DNA of 28,530 bases from Phycisphaerales bacterium UBA7812 (GCA_002480345.1 DLBY01000018.1:1911-30440); one strand, 5' to 3'. Positions 18,142 through 28,127 are shown, numbered from the stretch's first letter. Notes: generated by a model from the letters alone, not told the origin. Translations and numbers: made by a program.

Positions 18142-21100
18142 ATGCTCGGACAGAATCCGTACAGACGCCTTGTCCTCAAGATTGCCTTGCTCGTGTTTTT
18201 CGCCGAGCTCGCGGTCATGCTGGTGATTCCCGAGATCGCGGGGCACCTGCAGGGCTGGCGCGGCGCTCTCCTCGACGCGTTCCTCTTGATTTCGATGGTC
18301 GGCCCCCTCGTGCTGTGGCGTGTCTCCGCGTGGAGCACTCGCGGCGCCAGCGACCCTGCACCGGTGCGTGCGGGTTGGTTCTCGGGCCCGCTCCCGGTGC
18401 TGGGTGTGCTCGCCGTCGGTGTTCCGCTCTCCCTCGCGTTCGCGTGGGCCTTGGGCAGGCAGATCGACAGGACGGCCCAGAGCCGCTTCGAGGCCATTGT
18501 CCTGAATGCGGAGCGATCGCTGCAGGATTGGGTCTACCGACCCATCTACGGCATGCACGGTGCGCGTGGTGTGTTCGTGGCGAGCGACAGCGTCTCGCCC
18601 GCTGAGTTCGCGCGGTATGTCGCCAGCCGGGACTTGCCCCGCGAGTTCCCGGGTGTGGGACAGCTGGGATTTCTCGTTCCCGAGAGCGAGCGCCCCGCGC
18701 CGGTCCGCTGGTCGGTGCGGCACGCGGAGCCTTCGCTCGTGTCCGGGCTCGCGCCGGGAGATCCGGTCGACGACCCGCGGCTCATCTCGATCCTGCGCGA
18801 GAGTGTCGAGCGGCAAGCGAACAGGCTGACCCCGCCTATTGATCTTCCGCTGGGTGACGGTTCGGTACGATCCATGCTCTGGCTCGTTCCCGTGTATACC
18901 AACGGGGCGCCGTGCGAGACGAGCGAGCAGCGATGGAGCGCCCTCGCGGGTGTGCTCATCGCGACCTTCGACCCCGGCGCGCTCTCGGCTCAGGTCACCC
19001 CGGCGCTGGGTGGGATGGCGACCCTCGATGTTATTGCCGGTCTGCCAGATGAAGCGCCGGGGCACTTCCTTTTCGGCATGGGGGAAAGCCTCGACGGGAG
19101 CCGGGCGGGGGCTCCCGACCCGACAAGTTCGACGGTCCCGTTCGAACACGAGACGCGGCTCGAGATCGGCGGGCAATCCTGGACGCTCCGGTTCCGATCG
19201 ACCCCCGCGTTCGATGCTGGGATCAGCCGGGACCTCCCGACATTCGTCGCGACGGGAGGGATCGCGATCACGGCGCTCGTCGCGGGCCTGTTGCACGCGA
19301 TGAGCAGCGGGCGGCGCCGCGCCCTGCGCCTGGCGAACGAGATGACCGAGCGGGTGCGCACCCTGTCGGCGGTCGCGACGAACACTTCCAATGCGGTCAT
19401 CATCACCGACGCTGAGCAGCGGATCACATGGGTCAATCAAGGCTTCACCGACATCACGGGCTATACCTTCGAGGAATGCGTGGGGCGGAAGCCCGGCTCG
19501 TTCCTGCAGTTCGAGAAGACCGACCCTGAGACGCGGCGCGCGATCCGCGAGGCGATCGGGGAGGGAAGGGGCTTCAGCGGCGAGATCCTGAATCGTGCGA
19601 AGGACGGGCGCGAGTACTGGCTCGGGGTCGATATCCAGCCGGTGCGGGACGACGCGGGCACGATCACCGGATTCATCGCGGTCGAGTCTGACCTCACCGA
19701 GCTCAAGCAGGCGAAGCTCGAGGCGGAGCGAGCGAACGAGGCGAAGAGCCGGTTCCTGTCGTCGATGAGCCACGAGATCCGAACGCCGCTCAACGGGATC
19801 ATCGGGTTCGCGGAGCTGCTCCAGCGGGGTGCCGACGCGGGCGACGAGGCGACCCGGGCGGAGTGGATCGGGATCATCCACGGGAGCGGCGAGCACCTGC
19901 TCAGCCTGCTCAACGATGTTCTCGATCTCTCGAAGCTCGACGCGGACAAGATGGACATCGGTCTGGCGCCGTGCAACCCGCGTTCGGTCGTCGCGGACGC
20001 CGTGCTGCTGCTGCGATCACGGGCCGACGAGAAGGGCATCGCGCTCACGGAGCGCTTCGATGACTCGGTCCCCGCGGCGATCCGGAGCGACAAGACCCGC
20101 ATCCGCCAGATCGTGATGAACCTCGTCTCCAACGCGGTGAAGTTCACCAAGCAGGGCGGTGTGAGCGTGACCACCTCCGCGCGGGGCGAAGGCGACGACC
20201 GGCGGCTGGTCATCGAGGTGCGCGACAGCGGGATCGGCATGTCCGAGGAGCAGGTGCGTAACCTGTTCAACCCGTTCCAGCAGGGGGACCGGACCATCAC
20301 CGACGACTTCGGCGGCACGGGTCTCGGGCTCTCCATCTCGCGCGATCTCGCCCGCAAAATGGGCGGGGACATCACCGTCCGCAGCGCCCCCGGTATCGGC
20401 AGTGTCTTCACCGTGACGCTCGCGGCGCATCCGTTGCTGCCGGGCGAGGCGCTGCCCAATCCCCTGCCGACCCGCGATCCTTGGGTGCAGGGCGACGGGC
20501 AGAACGCGACACCGCTCGAGGGCGCGCGGGTGCTCGTTGCGGACGATGTCGAGGCAAACCGCAAGGTCGCGCGGATGTTCCTGACGCGTGCCGGCGCGGA
20601 GGTCACGACCGTCGATGATGGGGAGCAAGCGGTCGCGGAGGTCGAGAAGAGCCGGTTCGATCTCGTCCTCATGGATGTCCAGATGCCCCGGATGAGCGGG
20701 CTCGACGCGACGCGCCGCATCCGGAGCGCGGGGCACACGATGCCCATCCTCGCGTTGACCGCGTTCTCGTCGGGGGGCGATCGGGCCTCGTGTCTCGACG
20801 CGGGCATGAACGATTTCCTTGCCAAGCCGTTCGAGACCGCGGTGCTGATCCAGACCACCGCGAGGTGGATCCGTATGAATGAAACAGGCTTCCCGCGCGG
20901 GAGCGCCGATCAGGAACGGGCGGCCGAACCGGAAGCCCCGCCGACACTGAATCTCGAGGAATTCAGGGCGGATCGAGACCTCGCGGAGGTCGCGATCGCC
21001 TGGCTCGCGGAGCTCCCCGAGAAGCTCGATCGCGCCGAGCGGGCGATCCGCGACGGGGACTACGACACCGTCGCGGCGATCGGGCACGCCGTGCACGGGT

Positions 21101-21258
21101 CGGGTGAGTCCCTGGGCATGCCGGGCTTCACCGCTCCCGCTTCGGAGCTCGATGCCGCGGGTCGCACCCGTGATGCCGACGCGGCGAACGACCACCTCCG
21201 CGCGCTCCGCGCGGTGCACGCCGACGCGATCGCACGCCTTTCGACGCTCGCGGCCTGA
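18142..21258 (+). CDS. Hybrid histidine kinase: TM-CHASE-PAS-HisKA-HATPase-REC-Hpt
   Basis: This is a 1038-residue membrane sensor. Three hydrophobic spans lie in the first 107 residues. A CHASE-like extracytoplasmic sensor follows (about 113-343), then a fourth span (366-388) and a PAS domain (407-522, AVIITDAEQRITWVNQGF). HisKA has phospho-acceptor His544 in SSMSHEIRTPLNGIIGF. HATPase_c covers about 650-762 (NLVSNAVKFT, DSGIGM, GGTGLGLSISRDLA). The receiver domain has Asp845 (LVLMDVQMPRMSG). A C-terminal Hpt-like domain has His982 in GHAVHGSGESLG, where the usual Lys (HxLKG) is His. A multistep phosphorelay within one protein is implied; the output regulator is not in the window. ATG 18142 follows GGGAGGAG by about 9 bases; GTG 18118 and the frame to 18058 are alternatives. 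CHASE ligands are small molecules, not predictable here. Confidence 0.93.
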   Translation: MLGQNPYRRLVLKIALLVFFAELAVMLVIPEIAGHLQGWRGALLDAFLLISMVGPLVLWRVSAWSTRGASDPAPVRAGWFSGPLPVLGVLAVGVPLSLAFAWALGRQIDRTAQSRFEAIVLNAERSLQDWVYRPIYGMHGARGVFVASDSVSPAEFARYVASRDLPREFPGVGQLGFLVPESERPAPVRWSVRHAEPSLVSGLAPGDPVDDPRLISILRESVERQANRLTPPIDLPLGDGSVRSMLWLVPVYTNGAPCETSEQRWSALAGVLIATFDPGALSAQVTPALGGMATLDVIAGLPDEAPGHFLFGMGESLDGSRAGAPDPTSSTVPFEHETRLEIGGQSWTLRFRSTPAFDAGISRDLPTFVATGGIAITALVAGLLHAMSSGRRRALRLANEMTERVRTLSAVATNTSNAVIITDAEQRITWVNQGFTDITGYTFEECVGRKPGSFLQFEKTDPETRRAIREAIGEGRGFSGEILNRAKDGREYWLGVDIQPVRDDAGTITGFIAVESDLTELKQAKLEAERANEAKSRFLSSMSHEIRTPLNGIIGFAELLQRGADAGDEATRAEWIGIIHGSGEHLLSLLNDVLDLSKLDADKMDIGLAPCNPRSVVADAVLLLRSRADEKGIALTERFDDSVPAAIRSDKTRIRQIVMNLVSNAVKFTKQGGVSVTTSARGEGDDRRLVIEVRDSGIGMSEEQVRNLFNPFQQGDRTITDDFGGTGLGLSISRDLARKMGGDITVRSAPGIGSVFTVTLAAHPLLPGEALPNPLPTRDPWVQGDGQNATPLEGARVLVADDVEANRKVARMFLTRAGAEVTTVDDGEQAVAEVEKSRFDLVLMDVQMPRMSGLDATRRIRSAGHTMPILALTAFSSGGDRASCLDAGMNDFLAKPFETAVLIQTTARWIRMNETGFPRGSADQERAAEPEAPPTLNLEEFRADRDLAEVAIAWLAELPEKLDRAERAIRDGDYDTVAAIGHAVHGSGESLGMPGFTAPASELDAAGRTRDADAANDHLRALRAVHADAIARLSTLAA

Positions 21259-21277
21259 GCGGGCGATCACGCGCGTC

Positions 21278-24200
21278 TCAGGGCGAGAGTTCCCGGATTC
21301 TCAGGTTCCGCCAGCGGACCTCAAGCGGTTCCGTCCGCGCGCCCACGCCGTGCACCTGCAGCGCGGTGTGCCCCCGGCGTGCGGTTTCATCGAGGATGTC
21401 CGCCGCGGGAATCCCGTTGATCCAAGTCCGCACGCGCGCGCCCTCCGCGAGGATCCGCACGCGGTTCCATTCGCCCGGCCGATACGCCCGCCGCGCGTAG
21501 GGCGCATCGCTGAGGGGGTAGATCCACCCGGTGTCGAGCGACTCGCCGTAGATGCCGCCCGAGTAGGACCGGTCCGACGGATCGAGCTCGACCTGCGGGC
21601 CGCTCAGGCGCCCGCGCCGCTCCGCGAGCCCGCCCTCGATCGCGCTGCGGATCTGGATCCCGCTGTTGAGCTCGGGGTGCTGCTTCACCTCGCAGAGCAG
21701 TTCGAAATCGCCGAGCGGGCGGTCGAAGACCAAGAAGGTGTTGGGCGTGTCGGGCCTCGTTTGCCCGACGATCGCCGGGCCGGCGTCCGTGTCTTCAACG
21801 CGGTACTCGGCGTCCCCGCCGACCACCGTCCAGCCCGACAGCGAATCGCCGTCGAACGCGTCCAGCCGAGGCCCGGGCGTGTACCGCTCGGGCTTGAGCG
21901 AGCGGATCCAGACATTCCGGTAGCGCACCGGCCCCTCCGCCATCGAGGCGTGGTCCTGCAGCAGCAGGGGGCCGATGTTCACGGACTCACCGTTCGGGAG
22001 TGTCACAAGGTTCGCCGATTCCGCGCCGGGCTGGTTCCGCGCCCCCGTCGGGCGCGGCAGCGCGACATCGTCGTGGATCACCACGCCGTTCCACAGCACG
22101 GTCGCCCGCGCGTCGCGGATCTTCTCGCCGTCCCTGAACCGAGCGGCCGTGAACCAGATGTCGTACGCCTGCCAGGTGCCGGGCCCGGTCGAGGCGTTCG
22201 TGTCTGCGGGCCTGATCCCATAGATCGCGCCCGCCTCGTTGGCTTCGAGGGCGTCGTCCCCCGCCTTCGTCCCGAGCACCTGGATCTCGTACAGGCCCTG
22301 CAGGTACACCCCGCTGTTGCCCGCGAGCTGCCCGATGCCCCCGGGAGGCGCGTACCACTCCACATGCAGGCGCGCATCCCCGAACCGCGTCGCGGTCTCG
22401 AAGTCGCCGCCGCTCGCCTCGACATAGCCCGGCGCCGCGAGCAGATCGTCCTGCGTTCGTGTCCCCAGGTTCCCGCCCCGGTGCTTGCCGGCCGGGCGGA
22501 ACACGGGCTTGGAACTCCGCGTGATCAGCGGTGTCGCGTCGGCGGGTGGCAGCACGCCGACACCCACGCCTGTGCGTTCGATGTCGTGCGTGACCGACGC
22601 ATCCGTCACGCCCGATGGCATACTCCTTGGGATCGCGTTGAGCGTGTACCACGCCTCGGGTGACCACATCCTGTCGCCGTCGATCGATTCGGCGTCGCAG
22701 CGGATGTGAACGCATGAACCCGTCTTCAGTCCGGGAATGGTCAGGCGGACCACCTTTGCCGTCATGTCTGGTCCGGAGCCCACCCAAGTGTCGGTTACGC
22801 GAAGTCGCTCGACGCGCTTCTTCGGGCCGCCGTACTCCGCGGTGGGCTCGTACCCCCACTGCTCGATCCGATAGTTGGTCGGGTCCGCAAGCCACTCGGG
22901 GTCAACGGATCGCGTGAACCGCAGCTCGAACCCGGTTGGAGTCGCGCGGACGGACTGAAACTCGAACGCGATCTCGCTGGTCCATGACAGCCGTTGCAAT
23001 CCGAACCGCGTGTCCCGCCAGTTCCAGTTCCCTCCGCCGCCGATGCCCCCGATGAACAACTCACCGTTGGGCCCTTCCGCGATCCGATTGACGCCGACCT
23101 CGAGCCCCTGCGTGTGCCGGAAGAGCGCCCCCTGCCACTGTCCGTTCACACGCTCAAGGAACACGCGGCGGAGCCCACCGGCCGTCAGCTCACCGAGCAG
23201 CATCTGCCCTTCGAAGGGATCATCCCAGAGCCGCACCGACTCCGTTGGCGAGTTGTTGACCTCATTCTGCGGCAGGTACAGCGCCGGCGCCGTCCGCTCC
23301 CGCTCCGCGAACACGCTGGGGTGACCGCCTTCCGGGAACCGCTCCGCGAGGTTGGGGACGATGTTCGTCCGGTTGTAGTGCCCGTAGAACCGTCCCGGGA
23401 TCACCTCGCTGAACTGGCTCGTCGGCATCCAGGTGCCCTGGTTGTCCGCGTAAAAAAGGGTCGGATGGCCGTACACATCGAGCCCCTGCCCCAGCCCGTT
23501 CGGGGTGCGCGTGCCCCCCGCGATCACCCGCGCGTCGTTCGACGAAAGATCCACCTCGAGGATCCCGCCCCGCATCGGCCCGTTCACCGCCGCGTTGGTC
23601 CCCATGCCCTCCCACGCCGGGGGCGCCATCGCCGTCGAGAGCGCCGCGTACAGGTAGCCAGGGTGGGGCCCGTCGCCGTCGCGATCGATGTGCTCGAGAT
23701 CGAAGGTGAACTGGTGGTAGTTCCACCCCTCCCAGCCTTCGCCGACGGTCTCGTGCGTCTCGTAGAATCCGTCCCCGTCCGTGTCGCGCAGGCGAGTGAT
23801 CGCGCGCCGCTGCGCGACATACAGGTCCCCCCCGATCGCGCACAGGCCCGCGGGTTCGTACAGCCCCTCCGCGACGACCTCGACCGTAACTTTCGACGGG
23901 TCGCCCTCGGGGTTCTCCGCGAGCGTGACCCCGCTGAGCGCGACGAGCGTGTCGGGCTCCTTTGCGTCGATATCGGGCAGCGCCACCTCGTCCCGCTGCA
24001 GCGGGAAGAAGGTCCCGACGATCAGGCGGTTGCGGCGGTCGAAGCACATCGCCCCGACCATGGGCTCGAAGCCCTCGGGGCGGATCGAGTCGACGCGCCA
24101 CGCCGGGTGCACGCCGTCCAGCGGCATCCCGTCGCCGGGGCGCCCTCCCCCGACGATGCGGTTGATGCCGGGCGAGGTCACCCGCGTCGGGTCGCGGTCG

Positions 24201-24736
24201 GTGGTGAGCCGATCCCCCGGGATCGCGGCCCACTCGCCCGTGCCGGGCGGCATCCACTCGACGAGGATCCCGCGCCGACCCCCGCTGTCGAAGTGCGTCA
24301 CCGCGATCTCGTGCCCGCCCGCCTCGAGCGCGACGGGCTCGGATTCGACGCCCACCATCCCGTGCCGCCCGTCGTTGGTGATGAGGCGCACGCCGTCGAG
24401 GTCCAGCACCGACCCGTCGTCGCTCGTCAGGCGGAAGCGGTACTCGCCCGCGGCGTCGATCCGGAGGCGTGCCGTCAGCGTCGTCACGATCGGCGCCAGC
24501 ACGCCTCCGAACGCGCCCTCACCCCGGATATCGAGCGTCGGCACCAGGCGGTCGTGGTTGGGCGTTTGCCCCTCGACGAGCTCGGGGACGCGCGACAAAG
24601 CGTGCCCGATCCGGTAGACGCGCAGCGTCGCGCCGGGCGACCGGTCGATCGCCCCGCCGATTGGTGGCGCGCCGCACACGCCCGATGGGATAGCAATCAA
24701 AGAAACGAGCGCAAAAAGAAAAGCTGACGGCTTCAT
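21278..24736 (-). CDS. Secreted PA14 / beta-propeller / tandem DUF1080 protein
   Basis: The 1152-residue protein has a signal peptide (MKPSAFLFALVSLIAIPSGVCG). A PA14-like carbohydrate-binding domain follows (about 35-166: AAGEYRFRLTSDDGSVLDLDG...GILVEWMPPG). Next is a glucose/sorbosone-dehydrogenase-like propeller (about 205-580: PAGLCAIGGDLYVAQRR, DGDGFYET, NGLGQGLDVYG). Two DUF1080 (3-keto-disaccharide hydrolase, LamG-like) domains end it (about 755-940 and 958-1150: DAFDGDSLSGWTV...NSGIQIRS...PQVELD). There is no CxxCH heme motif, unlike some relatives. It probably acts on complex glycans outside the cytoplasm; the substrate is unknown. It lies 40 bases downstream of the tricorn-like gene, so the two are likely co-transcribed. 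There is no SD; TAGGCT ends 6 bases before the ATG. It is convergent with the kinase gene, 19 bases apart. Confidence 0.88.
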   Translation of the reverse strand: MKPSAFLFALVSLIAIPSGVCGAPPIGGAIDRSPGATLRVYRIGHALSRVPELVEGQTPNHDRLVPTLDIRGEGAFGGVLAPIVTTLTARLRIDAAGEYRFRLTSDDGSVLDLDGVRLITNDGRHGMVGVESEPVALEAGGHEIAVTHFDSGGRRGILVEWMPPGTGEWAAIPGDRLTTDRDPTRVTSPGINRIVGGGRPGDGMPLDGVHPAWRVDSIRPEGFEPMVGAMCFDRRNRLIVGTFFPLQRDEVALPDIDAKEPDTLVALSGVTLAENPEGDPSKVTVEVVAEGLYEPAGLCAIGGDLYVAQRRAITRLRDTDGDGFYETHETVGEGWEGWNYHQFTFDLEHIDRDGDGPHPGYLYAALSTAMAPPAWEGMGTNAAVNGPMRGGILEVDLSSNDARVIAGGTRTPNGLGQGLDVYGHPTLFYADNQGTWMPTSQFSEVIPGRFYGHYNRTNIVPNLAERFPEGGHPSVFAERERTAPALYLPQNEVNNSPTESVRLWDDPFEGQMLLGELTAGGLRRVFLERVNGQWQGALFRHTQGLEVGVNRIAEGPNGELFIGGIGGGGNWNWRDTRFGLQRLSWTSEIAFEFQSVRATPTGFELRFTRSVDPEWLADPTNYRIEQWGYEPTAEYGGPKKRVERLRVTDTWVGSGPDMTAKVVRLTIPGLKTGSCVHIRCDAESIDGDRMWSPEAWYTLNAIPRSMPSGVTDASVTHDIERTGVGVGVLPPADATPLITRSSKPVFRPAGKHRGGNLGTRTQDDLLAAPGYVEASGGDFETATRFGDARLHVEWYAPPGGIGQLAGNSGVYLQGLYEIQVLGTKAGDDALEANEAGAIYGIRPADTNASTGPGTWQAYDIWFTAARFRDGEKIRDARATVLWNGVVIHDDVALPRPTGARNQPGAESANLVTLPNGESVNIGPLLLQDHASMAEGPVRYRNVWIRSLKPERYTPGPRLDAFDGDSLSGWTVVGGDAEYRVEDTDAGPAIVGQTRPDTPNTFLVFDRPLGDFELLCEVKQHPELNSGIQIRSAIEGGLAERRGRLSGPQVELDPSDRSYSGGIYGESLDTGWIYPLSDAPYARRAYRPGEWNRVRILAEGARVRTWINGIPAADILDETARRGHTALQVHGVGARTEPLEVRWRNLRIRELSP

Positions 24737-24776
24737 GCCGCCAGCCTATCGGGTTCCGAATCCGGTCATCAGCAGG

Positions 24777-27700
24777 TCAGCCGTCCACTTCCTTCAGCAG
24801 CACTTCGACCGCCTTGAGCAATTGTGTGTCGCGCCCCGCGGCCGCGTCCTCGGGAGTCAGCGGTACCTCGTAGGTGGGCTGCAGCTCGGTGTTCTCGAGG
24901 TAGTACCCGGCCCTGCCCTTGGTGCCGACCTGCGGGATGCCGAAGATCAGATCGCCCGTGAACAGCGTCTCCCACCACACCGCGGTCGCGGTGCCGGGCA
25001 CGGGCATGCCGATGGTGGGCCCGATCTCCAGCTCGGTGTAGACCCAGGGGAAGAAGTGTGCGTCGGAGTAGTTGCTCTCGCTCATAACCACGGCGCTGGG
25101 CTTGACCCAGCGCGTGCTCGGATCGCCGTGGTAGCGTTTGCCCGGCGCGAGGTCGTTGCGGGGGTAGAGCTCGACATAGGTCTTGCCGGTCAGGAAGGTC
25201 GCGAGGTCGTCGTGCAGCCAGCCGCCCCCGTTGAAGCGGGTGTCGACGATGAGCGCTTCGGTGTCGTAGTCCTCGCCCATCGCCTTCTCGTAGAAAGCGC
25301 GGAACGAGGCGTCGTTCATCCCGCGGACATGGGCATAGCCCAGGCGTCCGCCGGAGGCTTCCTTCACGATCGCGTCGCGCTGATCGATCCACCGCTGGTA
25401 GAGCAGCCCGTTCACCGCGCCGAGGGAGACGGGTTTGACAACATGCTCGTGCTCTTCGCCGTTCGCGTGCCGGATCGTGAGCCGGACGCGATCGCCCGCT
25501 TTGTGGTCGAGCTGGGCGAACAGGTTCACCCCGTCACCGAGGGAGACCCCGTCGATCGCGAGCAGGATGTCGCCCGCGCCGATGTCCAGGTCCGCACGGT
25601 CGAGGGGCCCGCCCTTGATGACCTCCGCGATGCGGAACCCCGCGCCCTCGTAGTCGTTGTCGTAGAACACGCCCAGCGACGCGGTCCGCGCATCGCCCGG
25701 CTCCCCGCCCGGGCGGTAGCGCCCCCCGGTGTGCGAGGCGTTCAGCTCGCCCAAGAACTCGCTGAGGATCACCGCGAAGTCGCGGTTGTTCGTCACACCG
25801 CTCACCTTGGGCGCGTACTGGTCGCGGTAGAACGCCCAATCCACGCCCTGCATGTCGGGGCGGTAGAACTTCTTGAGCGTCTGCCGCCAGACATGCTCGA
25901 ACAGGTGCTCGCGCTCCGCGTCGCCCTCGATGTCCATCGTCGCAGCGAACGAGATGCCCTTCTTCTCGCCGCTCGCCGTGTCGATCTTGGAGAGCGACCC
26001 ACCCGAGAGCAGGTAGATCGTCTTCCCGTCGGCGCTCATCTCCATGGATGCCGAGCCCGCGCCCAGCTTCGCGAGGATCTTCGTCGATTCCTCCCGGAAA
26101 TCGCGGACCCACAGGTCGTAGCCTTTCTCGAACCGCGCGAGGTAGTACAGCTTGTCGCCCTCGGGGCTCAGCGCGTACCCGCCCAGGTCGCTCGAGTGGA
26201 TCGTCAGGCGGGTTTTCCGGTCGTCCAGCCCCTCGAGTTCCACCTCGATGGGCTCGACCTTCTCCTCGTCTTCTGCGTCCTCGTCGCCGTTCTCCGCGTC
26301 AGCGGATTCGTCGGCCTCCGGATCGCCGGGTTCGCCCGAATCGTCGTCGTTCTCCGCCTCTTCCTCGTCTTCCTTTTTCTTCTCCTCGAGTTCCTTCTGG
26401 AGCTCGTACTCCTCCTTGGACAGGCGGAACTTGTCCCACGCGTCCTGGTTCAGGAACACGCCCATCACATCGCCCTCGGAGCCCCACGACCCGTGCGCCC
26501 GCTCGCCGTAGCGGTCCGACGCCCAGATGATCGCGTTCCCGCCCATCGCGAAGTAAGGCCGGCTGTCGTCGTATCCCGACTTGCTGATGTCGATCAGCTC
26601 GCCCGAGCCGTCCGCCTTGATCATCCCGACCTCGGTGTAGAACACCCGCCCCCGGCTGTAGTGCTGCACGGCGAGCCATGCGCTGTCGGGCGACCAGTCG
26701 AAATGGTGATCCCCGTCCGAGTAGGAGTAGAAGGTGTCCCCCGGCGCCGCGACGACGATGTCGCCCGACTCGATGTCCAGCACGCGGATCTCGCTCCGCT
26801 CGTGCAGGTACGCGACCTTCTTCCCGTCAGGCGAATAGCGGGGCTGGAACTCCTCCTGGCTCGTCGCGACCAGCGCCTTCTCCTCGAACTTCGTTGCGCT
26901 GAAGAAGTACAACTCGTCCTCGTCGACCAGCGAAGTCTCGTAGATGTTCCACGAGCCGTCCCGCTCGCCCGCGTACACGAGGCTCTTCCCGTCCGGGGAG
27001 AACATGACGCTCCGCTCCTGCTCGGGCGTGTCGGTGATGCGGCGCGTCGTCCCGAACTCGACCGAGGTCACGAAGACCTCGCCCCGCACGATGAACGCGA
27101 TCTCCTTGCCGTTGGGCGACGCGCTGAAATCGGTCGCGCCCCCCCGGTTCGTCACCGTCTCGGGCTCGCCCGCGCCGGCGTCCACCGCGATGCGGACCGC
27201 GATCTTCCGCGCAGGCTGGTTGGGGTCCTTGGTGTACAGGTCCCCGTGCCAGCTGAACGCCATCCGCCCGTTCGACGAGACGCTCAGGTGCCGCACCGGG
27301 TGGTGCTCGAAGTCGGTGATCCGCTCCGCGGGAGCGCCCGCCTCCACCGACTGGCGGTAGATGTTGAAGTCCCCGTCCCGCTCGCTCAGGAAGATCATTC
27401 CTTGGCCGGTCGGATCCCAGTGCGGCTCGCGGTCCTCCCCGTCAAAGTCCGTCAGCTTCGTGTGCGATCCGCTCCGGATGTCGTAGACCCAGACATCGCG
27501 CGCGATCGACGAGGTGTGGTGCTTGCGCAGCTCGTCCTCGTACCCCTTCCGGTCCTCGTAGAGGATCCGCAGCCCGACCGGGTCGTACACCGCGTTGAGC
27601 GCCGGGGTCGTCAGCAGCATCTCGGGCGTCCCGCCCGACACCGGGACCCGGTACAACTCGGACAGCACCCCGCTCGGGAACAGCGCCGAATCGACATCGT

Positions 27701-28115
27701 CCAGGCGCGCACTCGAGAAGATCACCCCGTCCCCGTTGAGCGTGAAATCGCTGGGCGTGTCGTCCGCGGAATGGAAGGTCAGCCGCGTCGCGGGCCCGCC
27801 CTTCGAGGGCATCACGAACACATCGTCGTTGCCGAACCGATCGCTCGAGAACGCGAGCATGGATCCGTCCCGGCTCCAGACCGGCGAGTGCTCGTACGCG
27901 GGATGGATGCTCAGCGGGACCGCCGTGCCCCCGACCGAGGGCACGACGAAGATGTCCCCGCCGTGGCAGAACGCGATCACCGCGCCATCGGGCGAGATCG
28001 CCGGGTGCCGGAACCAATCGCCCGAAACATCCTGCGCCACCACCGGCGAACCCGCCAGGCCCAGCAGACCGAGCGAGAACCCGATCGCCCGCTTGCCACA
28101 ACGCTGCATCGACAT
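24777..28115 (-). CDS. Tricorn-type serine protease, exported
   Basis: The 1112-residue protein has the tricorn layout: beta-propeller blades over about 1-650 (repeats such as AISPDGAVIAF, PVWSRDGSMLAFSSDRFG, FSPDGKSLVYAG), a linker, a C1 domain with Ser794-His795 in NASHTGGRY, a PDZ domain (about 814-887), and an S41-like C2 domain with nucleophile Ser1017 in SESNYSDAHFFPW and a late Glu in YYLENTELQPTYEV. These correspond to Ser745, His746, Ser965 and Glu1023 of the Thermoplasma enzyme. It cuts oligopeptides. A signal peptide (IGFSLGLLGLAGSPVVA) suggests periplasmic action, unlike the cytosolic archaeal enzyme. A very acidic Asp/Glu run covers about 570-620. The ATG is fixed by the SD GGAGGT at 28122-28127; the frame is open to 28400 but is not family-like there. 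Confidence 0.93.
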   Translation of the reverse strand: MSMQRCGKRAIGFSLGLLGLAGSPVVAQDVSGDWFRHPAISPDGAVIAFCHGGDIFVVPSVGGTAVPLSIHPAYEHSPVWSRDGSMLAFSSDRFGNDDVFVMPSKGGPATRLTFHSADDTPSDFTLNGDGVIFSSARLDDVDSALFPSGVLSELYRVPVSGGTPEMLLTTPALNAVYDPVGLRILYEDRKGYEDELRKHHTSSIARDVWVYDIRSGSHTKLTDFDGEDREPHWDPTGQGMIFLSERDGDFNIYRQSVEAGAPAERITDFEHHPVRHLSVSSNGRMAFSWHGDLYTKDPNQPARKIAVRIAVDAGAGEPETVTNRGGATDFSASPNGKEIAFIVRGEVFVTSVEFGTTRRITDTPEQERSVMFSPDGKSLVYAGERDGSWNIYETSLVDEDELYFFSATKFEEKALVATSQEEFQPRYSPDGKKVAYLHERSEIRVLDIESGDIVVAAPGDTFYSYSDGDHHFDWSPDSAWLAVQHYSRGRVFYTEVGMIKADGSGELIDISKSGYDDSRPYFAMGGNAIIWASDRYGERAHGSWGSEGDVMGVFLNQDAWDKFRLSKEEYELQKELEEKKKEDEEEAENDDDSGEPGDPEADESADAENGDEDAEDEEKVEPIEVELEGLDDRKTRLTIHSSDLGGYALSPEGDKLYYLARFEKGYDLWVRDFREESTKILAKLGAGSASMEMSADGKTIYLLSGGSLSKIDTASGEKKGISFAATMDIEGDAEREHLFEHVWRQTLKKFYRPDMQGVDWAFYRDQYAPKVSGVTNNRDFAVILSEFLGELNASHTGGRYRPGGEPGDARTASLGVFYDNDYEGAGFRIAEVIKGGPLDRADLDIGAGDILLAIDGVSLGDGVNLFAQLDHKAGDRVRLTIRHANGEEHEHVVKPVSLGAVNGLLYQRWIDQRDAIVKEASGGRLGYAHVRGMNDASFRAFYEKAMGEDYDTEALIVDTRFNGGGWLHDDLATFLTGKTYVELYPRNDLAPGKRYHGDPSTRWVKPSAVVMSESNYSDAHFFPWVYTELEIGPTIGMPVPGTATAVWWETLFTGDLIFGIPQVGTKGRAGYYLENTELQPTYEVPLTPEDAAAGRDTQLLKAVEVLLKEVDG

Positions 28116-28121
28116 CAGAAC

Positions 28122-28127
28122 ACCTCC
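28122..28127 (-). promoter_or_regulatory. Shine-Dalgarno site of the tricorn-like gene
   Basis: GGAGGT on the minus strand lies 6 bases before ATG 28115. It sets the start and removes the extra N-terminal stretch of the longer frame. A -10-like TAGACT (28182-28177) would give a leader of about 60 bases. Confidence 0.85.

Noticed and set aside
21278..24736. Cytochrome c fusion in the DUF1080 protein, as in some planctomycete relatives
   Set aside because: No CxxCH motif is present anywhere in the translation.
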